Of a stretch of DNA of 64,000 nucleotides, positions 57,718 to 64,000 are shown piece by piece. Under the pieces are notes generated by a model. The model did not search any database. It was not told the DNA's origin and worked only from the letters and a program-made list of their open reading frames with translations. Location: positions 372,001-436,000 of the forward strand of contig NZ_JAEIOT010000007.1 in assembly GCF_016342275.1 (NCBI RefSeq). The letters run 5' to 3'. Source of the stretch: Corynebacterium marambiense (GTDB lineage Bacteria; Actinomycetota; Actinomycetes; Mycobacteriales; Mycobacteriaceae). Numbering within the stretch: the first letter of the stretch is position 1; each line of letters opens with the position of its first letter. A program made the position numbers and the translations under genes.

Positions 57718-58746
57718 ATGAACGATCTGCCGATCTCCGAGACGTACACGGACGACATCCTGGGCGAAGGATTTACCCGACGCACCCTGCGACTGGGGGA
57801 AGACCCGGAGGGCGACGGCCCCGTGGTGGCGACGCTAGTCCGGTATCTACCACGGGGCTGCGGTGATTTCAGCGCCCGGCCAGCCATGATCTTCGTCCAC
57901 GGAATGAGCGACTACTTCTTCCATCGACACGTCGCCGAGCGCTTCCACAGTGAGGGATACGCCGTGTACGGCGTGGATCTGCGAAAATGCGGGCGCTCCC
58001 ATCTGGCGGGACAATTGTGGCACGACGTACGAGATGTCCGCCGGTACTTCGAGGATCTCGACGCGACCCTGGATGCGGTGCGGCAGGACCACCACCAGGT
58101 GATCATCCAGGCGCATTCCACAGGTGGTCTGATCGTTCCCCTCTGGCTGGATCATCTCCGGAGGGCGGCGGTCGCCGGGGACCCCGTGTCCGCAGCGCGC
58201 CACTCCGTGGTCGCTGCGACGGTCCTCAACAGCCCGTGGCTCGACCTCATGTTCCCCGGTCCACTCGACCGGTGGACCCGTCCACTGATCCGAGCGCTGG
58301 GTGACCGCGCACCGGAGCTCACCCTCCCGGGCGGACTCGCCGGTTACGGCGAGTCAATCCACGCCGATCACTACGGCGAGTGGGATTTCGACACCCGGAT
58401 CAAGCCGATTGCAGGTCACGCGAAGAACGCGGGCTGGTTCGCAGCCGTCGTCCGCGCGCAGGACACGGTGCACGGGGGAGGGGTGGAATGCGGGACCCCG
58501 GTTCTGGTGTTGTGTTCTACACAGTCCTGGCTCAACAAGCCGTACTCAGCGGTGACGGACACCTCGGACGCGGTGCTCAATGTCGATCAGATCCGGCAGT
58601 GGGCACCGTCACTCGGCGCAGATGTCACCGTGACCCCTGTCGAGGGTGCTCGACACGACGTGTGGCTCTCGCTCCGACGCCCCCGGGAACGAGCTTTCAC
58701 CGCCGTGATCAACTGGTTGGCCAAAACCCTGACCGACCGGCCCTGA
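57718..58746 (+). CDS. Alpha/beta hydrolase (serine hydrolase)
   Basis: A 342-residue cytoplasmic hydrolase resembling monoacylglycerol-lipase-type proteins. Oxyanion region FVHGMSDYF, nucleophile Ser in IQAHSTGGLIV (the first Gly of GxSxG is Ala), a cap region with SPWLDLMFPGP, and a C-terminal His in GARHDVWLS. Substrate unknown. The ATG at 57718 follows TAGGGT (57705-57710) by 7 bases, so it is probably leaderless. The same hydrolase-mtr neighbourhood downstream of mqo is seen in corynebacteria. Confidence 0.82.
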   Translation: MNDLPISETYTDDILGEGFTRRTLRLGEDPEGDGPVVATLVRYLPRGCGDFSARPAMIFVHGMSDYFFHRHVAERFHSEGYAVYGVDLRKCGRSHLAGQLWHDVRDVRRYFEDLDATLDAVRQDHHQVIIQAHSTGGLIVPLWLDHLRRAAVAGDPVSAARHSVVAATVLNSPWLDLMFPGPLDRWTRPLIRALGDRAPELTLPGGLAGYGESIHADHYGEWDFDTRIKPIAGHAKNAGWFAAVVRAQDTVHGGGVECGTPVLVLCSTQSWLNKPYSAVTDTSDAVLNVDQIRQWAPSLGADVTVTPVEGARHDVWLSLRRPRERAFTAVINWLAKTLTDRP

Positions 58747-58819
58747 GACGAATTCCCGCGACAAGAACAGCCGATCCACACACGAACCCGACACGACAAG
58801 GAATTGCGAACCACCTGTT

Positions 58820-60217
58820 ATGACTATCTCCTCCCCCACCCACTACGACCTCATCATCATCGGAACCGGATCGGGTAACTCGATTCCGGGTCCGGAGTTC
58901 GACGACAAGAAGATCGCTATCGTAGAGAAGGGACGCTTCGGCGGTACCTGCCTGAATGTGGGCTGCATCCCGACGAAAATGTACGTCTACACCGCTGACA
59001 TCGCGGAGGAGATCCGCAACGCCGCCACCTACGGGCTGGACGCTCAGCTCAACGGCGTGGACTGGGCATCGATCCGCGAGCGTGTCTTCGGTCGCCGCAT
59101 TGACCCGATCGCCGATGGCGGTGAGGCTTACCGCCGCGGGAACGAGACCCCCAACATTGATGTCTACGACCACGCCGCGCGCTTCGTCGGTGAGCGAACC
59201 ATCGAGACAGGTTCAGGAGACGAACTCGTCACCATCACCGGTGACACGATCGTCATCGCCGCCGGGGCGCGCCCCACAATTCTGCCGGCGATCGCGGAAT
59301 CGGGCGTGACGTACTACACCAACGAGAACATCATGCGCCTGGAGGAACTGCCTAAAACGATGACCGTCCTCGGCGGCGGATTCATCGCCGTCGAGTTCGC
59401 CCACGTCTTCGCGTCCCTCGGGGTCGACGTCACGCTGGTCAACCGGTCGGAGCGGTTGCTGCGGAAGACGGACACCGCCATCTCCGACCGCTACACCGAA
59501 CTCGCCGCGAAACGACTCAACCTCCGGCTCGGTGTGACCCCGACCGGGGCGACCGAGGACGGGCGTGGCGTGACGCTGAAGCTCAATGACGGCTCCGAGG
59601 TGACTTCGGAGGTACTCCTCGCCGCAACCGGCCGCACCCCCAACGGCGATCAGCTGAACCTTGATGCGGCGGGCATCGAGATGGACGGCGCACGCATCAG
59701 AGTCGACGAGTACGGTCGGACCACAGCCGAGGGTGTCTGGGCTCTGGGTGATGTCAGCTCGCCGTACCAGCTCAAGCACGTCGCCAACGCGGAGATGCGC
59801 GCAGTGCGGCACAACCTGCTTCACCCGGATGACCTCAAGCCGATGCCGCACGAGAACGTCCCCGCTGCGATCTTCACCCACCCGCAGATCGCGAGCGTCG
59901 GTCTCACCGAGGACGAGGCCCGCGACGCCGGACACGACATCACCGTCAAGGTGCAGAACTACGGCGATGTGGCCTTCGGTTGGGCGATGGAGGACAGCAC
60001 CGGCTTCGCCAAGCTAATCGCCGACCGTTCCAACGGGCGGTTGCTCGGTGCACACATCATCGGCCCGCAGGCCTCCACCCTGATCCAACAGCTGATCACG
60101 GTGATGGCTTTCGACCTCGATGTCCGTGAGGTCGCCCGGGACCAGTACTGGATCCACCCGGCTTTGCCCGAGCTCATCGAGAACGCGCTGCTGGGACTGG
60201 AGTTCGGGCCCCAGTAG
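58820..60217 (+). CDS. mtr: Mycothione reductase
   Basis: A 465-residue flavoprotein disulfide reductase restoring mycothiol from mycothione with NADPH. Dinucleotide motif IIIGTGSGNS, redox pair C44/C49 in GGTCLNVGCIPTK, NADP-binding GGGFIAVEFAHVF, second FAD motif VWALGDVSSPYQLKHVANAE (excerpt), and HPALPE with the active-site His-Glu. GTGSGN in place of GGGSGG is the Mtr-type variant. This gene supports the actinobacterial assignment. Confidence 0.95.
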   Translation: MTISSPTHYDLIIIGTGSGNSIPGPEFDDKKIAIVEKGRFGGTCLNVGCIPTKMYVYTADIAEEIRNAATYGLDAQLNGVDWASIRERVFGRRIDPIADGGEAYRRGNETPNIDVYDHAARFVGERTIETGSGDELVTITGDTIVIAAGARPTILPAIAESGVTYYTNENIMRLEELPKTMTVLGGGFIAVEFAHVFASLGVDVTLVNRSERLLRKTDTAISDRYTELAAKRLNLRLGVTPTGATEDGRGVTLKLNDGSEVTSEVLLAATGRTPNGDQLNLDAAGIEMDGARIRVDEYGRTTAEGVWALGDVSSPYQLKHVANAEMRAVRHNLLHPDDLKPMPHENVPAAIFTHPQIASVGLTEDEARDAGHDITVKVQNYGDVAFGWAMEDSTGFAKLIADRSNGRLLGAHIIGPQASTLIQQLITVMAFDLDVREVARDQYWIHPALPELIENALLGLEFGPQ

Positions 60218-60311
60218 CCGCGAGTACCTCGGCGCCCGCGCTTCCCTGCCTTCGGTTTCGGGATGCTCGCGGGTTCCGGTCGGTTTCCCGGACGCAGTAG
60301 GATTGGCCGCT

Positions 60312-61697
60312 ATGTCCACTGCCACACAGTTCGAGGATCGCCGAACGGGCATTTTCTCCCACGGCTTCGGCGCGACCACCGTCGGTCTGCTCATGGCGAT
60401 CACCGCCTGCGCCTTCGATAACACGGCGGTGACGGCGGTGATGCCGCGGATCACCCACGAACTGGGCGACACGGGAGCCTACTCGCTGGCGTTCTCGATT
60501 CCCTTCGCGGTGTCCATCGTGGCGATGGTCGCCGCAGGAATCGCGACCGACGTCGCCGGTGCCAGGTTATCCATGGTGGCCGGAACCGTGATTCTCGTGA
60601 TCGGACTGGTGCTCGCGATAGTCGCATCCGATATGACGGTGTTCCTGTTCTCCCGCGGTATTCAGGGGTTCGGGATCGGTGCGGTGATCGTGGCCATCTA
60701 TGCGGTGATCGCGCAGGTCTATCCCGCTCCGTTACGTGCCCCGATCTTCGCCGCGTTCGCCGGGGCATGGGTGGTTCCTTCACTGGTCGGGCCAGCGTTG
60801 GCCGGGCTACTCACCGAAGCGTTCACCTGGCACGCGGTATTTCTGTTCACCCTGGTGCTGCTCGTCATCGCGGCAGTGTTGCTGGGGCCTGCCATCCGGA
60901 GACTACCGGTACGGCGAGGAACGCTCTCCCGCACGAGCGTCCGGATGCTCGTCGCGGCGCTGATCCTCTCGATGGCGGCGGGGGCACTCAATTACTCGCC
61001 GCAGCTTGCGCTCGGGGCGGGGCTGGTGGCATTCGTGCTATCTCTCCCGGTAATCGCGCTGGCGATCCGCCCCCTGGTGCCGGTGGGCACGCTACGGGGC
61101 CGGGCCGGGGTGCCCCGTCTGGTCCTTTCCCGGGTCCTGACCGACATGGTCCTTGGCGCCGAGATCTACATCCCGCTGCTGCTCGCCCAGGTCTACGGAC
61201 TGGGCCCCACCCTCACTGGACTGGGGCTCTCCGTCAGTGGCGTGACCTGGTTCATCGCCTCACAGATACAGGGGCGTTTCAGCGCGGAGTGGTCGATGCC
61301 GGCCGTCGCCAGGATCTCCGCCGCAGCGATGAGCACCGGATTGATCATCGTGGCACTCACCGTGGGGTTCGGGGCGCCCTGGGCGATCGCGGTCGCCGGC
61401 TGGGGTCTCTCGGCGTTCGGAATCGGCTTCATCTATCCCCGTCTTTCCAGCGAACCTCTCGAGCTCTGTCCACCGGAACAAAGTGGATTCATAGGTTCCG
61501 CCCTTCAGGTCGCCGGAATCACTGGAATGACCATTTCCATAGCGGTGGGAGCCCTGACAATCGCGGCGTTGGACTTCACCAACGTGAACGCCCGTTTCCT
61601 GGTCACCTACCTGGTACTGACCTGCGCCATCGCTCCCTTCGCGTGGTTGTGGCGTCCCGGTGTGGAGGCGGTGTCCCCACCCACTCGGGGGTACTGA
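60312..61697 (+). CDS. MFS transporter
   Basis: A 461-residue polytopic protein, drug-resistance-type pattern: FDNTAVTAVMPRITHELG in helix 1, RGIQGFGIGAVIVAIYAVI, GPALAGLLTEAFTWHAVFLF (excerpts). Substrate unknown. The ATG at 60312 follows TAGGAT (60298-60303) by 8 bases and has no ribosome binding site; the frame is open 64 codons upstream but overlaps mtr. Confidence 0.85.
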   Translation: MSTATQFEDRRTGIFSHGFGATTVGLLMAITACAFDNTAVTAVMPRITHELGDTGAYSLAFSIPFAVSIVAMVAAGIATDVAGARLSMVAGTVILVIGLVLAIVASDMTVFLFSRGIQGFGIGAVIVAIYAVIAQVYPAPLRAPIFAAFAGAWVVPSLVGPALAGLLTEAFTWHAVFLFTLVLLVIAAVLLGPAIRRLPVRRGTLSRTSVRMLVAALILSMAAGALNYSPQLALGAGLVAFVLSLPVIALAIRPLVPVGTLRGRAGVPRLVLSRVLTDMVLGAEIYIPLLLAQVYGLGPTLTGLGLSVSGVTWFIASQIQGRFSAEWSMPAVARISAAAMSTGLIIVALTVGFGAPWAIAVAGWGLSAFGIGFIYPRLSSEPLELCPPEQSGFIGSALQVAGITGMTISIAVGALTIAALDFTNVNARFLVTYLVLTCAIAPFAWLWRPGVEAVSPPTRGY

Positions 61698-61805
61698 ATT
61701 CTCTGGGAAAAATACGGACCTGGCAATCCCTCCGCCGACCTCTACACTGGATGGTCGACCATCCCGCATCAGGCAAACGGATGCGGGGCGCCGAGAAAGG
61801 ACCCC

Positions 61806-62612
61806 GTGCCCCCCAGCTACTCACCCCACCGAACACTCAGTGTCGTCATACCGTGCCTCAACGACGCCGGCCTACTCACCCGGTGCCTGCGTGCACTTCT
61901 CCATCAGACGGTGCCCGCAAGCGAGATCATCGTCGTGGACAACGGCAGCATCGACGACTCGGCGGTGGTGGCTCGTGGACACGGCGCCCGTGTGGTAGAC
62001 GAACCCCGCCGGGGTATCACCTGGGCGACCCGCACCGGCTTCGACACTGCGACATCGGATGTCATGTTACGCACCGACACTGACGTTGCACCGGCCCCCG
62101 ATTTCCTGGAGAGGCTCCACCGGGCCTGGGATCTGGCCGAGGATCAGATGCGATCCGGGGCGAGTCGGCGTCGGATCGTCGGCGTGACCGGGTCAGGGCG
62201 ATTCGAGTTACCCGGGTGGCGGGGCTCGTTGGCCAGTGCCGCCTACCTGGGGGCGTATCGGGCCAGCGTCGGTTCCGCTCTCGGCCATCAACCGTTCTTC
62301 GGGACAAACTACTGTATCCGGCGGGACTGGTGGCTGAAAATCCGCGATGAGGTGGACATGAGTGACACCGAGGTGCACGAAGACATGCACTTGAGTTTCG
62401 CGGTACACCCCGACGAGACCGTCTGGTTGCAGTCCGATCTGACGCTGGCGATGGATGCCCGTGCAGTGGAACCTGGGCCACAGATGCTGCGTCGTTTCCG
62501 CCGGGGCTTCCACACCATCGCGGTAAACTGGCGCCGCGAAAAACCCTGGCACCGTCTCGATTCCCGGGGGCTCCTGCCCACTCTGCACCCATCGAAGGAC
62601 ACTCTCTCATGA
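61806..62612 (+). CDS. Family 2 glycosyltransferase
   Basis: A 268-residue GT-A glycosyltransferase. SVVIPCLNDAGLL at the N-terminus, EIIVVDNGSIDDS, DxD-type motif RTDTDVAP, and GTNYCIRRD and EVHEDMHLSF as acceptor/catalytic-base region. No membrane helices. GTG start with AAAGGA upstream. Its stop overlaps the ATG of the crtI-like gene (ATGA), so it probably glycosylates a carotenoid or precursor (inference). Confidence 0.82.
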   Translation: MPPSYSPHRTLSVVIPCLNDAGLLTRCLRALLHQTVPASEIIVVDNGSIDDSAVVARGHGARVVDEPRRGITWATRTGFDTATSDVMLRTDTDVAPAPDFLERLHRAWDLAEDQMRSGASRRRIVGVTGSGRFELPGWRGSLASAAYLGAYRASVGSALGHQPFFGTNYCIRRDWWLKIRDEVDMSDTEVHEDMHLSFAVHPDETVWLQSDLTLAMDARAVEPGPQMLRRFRRGFHTIAVNWRREKPWHRLDSRGLLPTLHPSKDTLS

Positions 62613-64000
62613 CCAGTACCACTACACCACGGACAGCCGTCATCATCGGGGCGGGGGTCGCTGGGCTCGCCACCGCCGCCCTGCTCGCCCGTGATGGTGT
62701 GTCAGTCACCGTCGTCGAACAGGGATCCACTATCGGGGGACGGGCCGGCACGCTCACAGTAGACGAGGCGCCCGGTTTCCGATGGGACACCGGCCCGAGC
62801 TGGTATCTCATGCCTGACGCCTTCGACCATTTCTTCCAGTTGATGGGCACCAGCACGGACGCCGAGGTCGGACTGACGTCCCTTGATCCGGCGTATCGAG
62901 TGTACACCGAAGGCCATCCGCCACTGGATGTTCCTTCAGGACGGAACGAGGCCGCAGCATTGTTCGAGTCCATCGAGCCCGGAGCGGGTGCTCAGCTCGG
63001 GGAGTACCTCGATTCCGCGGCGGACGCGTACCGGATCGCGGTGGAGCGGTTCCTCTACACCACGTTCACCGGGCCCGCCGGATTCATCAACCAAGATGTG
63101 GGCCGTCATCTGGGGGTCCTGGCTACGTTGCTGACTACTTCACTGGAGGATTTCGCTGCCCGCTACGTCGACGACGTCCGGCTGCGCCAGATACTGACGT
63201 ACCCGGCGGTGTTCCTGTCTTCCCGTCCTGACCAGACCCCTGCCCTCTACCATCTGATGAGCCACACCGACCTGGACCAGGGGGTGCGCTATCCGGTGGG
63301 TGGATTCACCGCCCTGATCCAGGCCATCGACCGGGTCGCCCGCCGGGCCGGAGCAGTGATACGGACATCGAACCGGGTTCTCCGGATCACCACCGACGAT
63401 CACGCGAGATCGACGCGGAGATTCCCGGACCGGTTCGGGCGCCTCCGCCCGACGAAGGCCAGGGTGACCGGGGTACAGGTACTCGCCAGCGACGGTACAG
63501 TGGAGACCCTCACCGCAGATGTGGTGGTCAGCTGCGCCGACCTGCACCACACGGAGACCGCTCTGCTTCCCGCTCATCTGCGCAGTTACCCCGAAAGCTG
63601 GTGGGGTACCCGGAACCCGGGGCCTGGTACCGTCCTGGTGATGCTGGGTGTTCGGGGCGCGCTACCCCAGCTCGCACACCACACACTGTTGTTCTCCCGC
63701 GACTGGGACGCCGACTTCGACGCCGTATTCAACGGCCCGGGCATCGACCGGGAACTCCCCGCCTCCCGCTCGATCTATATCTCGAAGCCCTCGGCCACCG
63801 ACCCGGATGTCGCACCCGAGGGGCACGAGAACCTATTCGTCCTCATCCCGGTCCCCGCCGATCCGCAGCTCGGCCGCGGTACCGCTTACGCGCCGAATGC
63901 GGCCCCCCTGGTCGAAAGTATCGCCGATGCAGCGATCGAGCAGATAGCTCGGTGGACCGGAGTCGAGGATCTCGCCGAACGAATCGTGGTCCGCCGAACC
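62609..64000 (+). CDS. crtI: Phytoene desaturase-type FAD oxidoreductase, 3' end beyond the window
   Basis: 464 codons read without a stop to the window edge; usual length is 500-550. FAD motif VIIGAGVAGLATAALLARDG (residues 10-29), VVEQGSTIGGRAGT, DTGPSWYLMPDAFDHFF, YPVGGFTALIQAI and VVSCADLHHTE are CrtI features. The C-terminal second FAD signature is outside the window, so desaturase versus ketolase/oxidase specificity cannot be told. Coupled to the GT2 gene by ATGA. Confidence 0.88.
   Translation, partial: MTSTTTPRTAVIIGAGVAGLATAALLARDGVSVTVVEQGSTIGGRAGTLTVDEAPGFRWDTGPSWYLMPDAFDHFFQLMGTSTDAEVGLTSLDPAYRVYTEGHPPLDVPSGRNEAAALFESIEPGAGAQLGEYLDSAADAYRIAVERFLYTTFTGPAGFINQDVGRHLGVLATLLTTSLEDFAARYVDDVRLRQILTYPAVFLSSRPDQTPALYHLMSHTDLDQGVRYPVGGFTALIQAIDRVARRAGAVIRTSNRVLRITTDDHARSTRRFPDRFGRLRPTKARVTGVQVLASDGTVETLTADVVVSCADLHHTETALLPAHLRSYPESWWGTRNPGPGTVLVMLGVRGALPQLAHHTLLFSRDWDADFDAVFNGPGIDRELPASRSIYISKPSATDPDVAPEGHENLFVLIPVPADPQLGRGTAYAPNAAPLVESIADAAIEQIARWTGVEDLAERIVVRRT

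Overview
The window is 64 kb of high-GC DNA with a gene order typical of Corynebacteriales, most likely Corynebacterium. The evidence for this is the neighbour set rnj-dapA-thyX-dapB-pnp, the nrnA-rbfA-infB-ylxR-nusA-rimP block, a pptT/pptH pair, mycothione reductase, malate:quinone oxidoreductase, HtaA-type surface haem proteins with DtxR-like iron boxes, and many genes with leaderless starts (a -10 hexamer 6-8 bases before ATG/GTG). I cannot name the species. No tRNA, rRNA, CRISPR array, insertion sequence or prophage was recognised.

Layout. 1-7.9 kb: a TIGR03085-type protein, RNase J, lysine/DAP biosynthesis genes dapA and dapB, thyX and pnp, all on the minus strand. 8.3-15.1 kb: a catabolic island placed between pnp and rpsO, which are usual neighbours. 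It has a SorC-type regulator, divergently transcribed from lactonase, UlaD-like, UlaE-like, UlaF-like, PfkB kinase and MFS permease genes. 15.3-27.7 kb: the translation and RNA block rpsO, ribF/truB (divergent), pptT-pptH, MATE, nrnA, rbfA, infB, ylxR, nusA and rimP. 27.7-35.1 kb: a DUF4439-like lipoprotein, nagB, proS/yaaA (divergent), a ROK kinase and a sugar-porter permease. 35.3-45.3 kb: a histidine kinase-response regulator-ABC transporter operon, a drug-type MFS overlapping cobA, an FtsX-type ABC exporter, then cobB-cobO. 45.5-51.1 kb: two large anchored HtaA-domain/propeller-like proteins flanking a small CxxC protein, each with a DtxR-like box upstream. 51.1-54.5 kb: chlD, broken by a +1 frameshift at a CCCC run, downstream of mqo. 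55.2-64 kb: a surface-anchored histidine-type phosphatase, an alpha/beta hydrolase, mtr, an MFS transporter, and a GT2-crtI carotenoid gene pair running off the end.

How the genes may work together. The island looks like an L-ascorbate/ketogulonate-type pathway without PTS and without UlaG: MFS uptake, phosphorylation by the PfkB kinase, opening of a (phospho)lactone by an amidohydrolase, decarboxylation by a UlaD homologue, then 3- and 4-epimerisation to D-xylulose 5-phosphate. The UlaD homologue carries three substitutions at positions that are catalytic in E. coli UlaD, so its reaction may differ. The 40-53 kb region joins tetrapyrrole genes (cobA, cobB, cobO, a chlD-type chelatase subunit gene) with probable iron-regulated haem-uptake proteins.

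The three strongest points for follow-up are the variant UlaD pathway, the chlD frameshift, and the HtaA-propeller pair in which a cysteine pair stands where canonical HtaA domains have a histidine.
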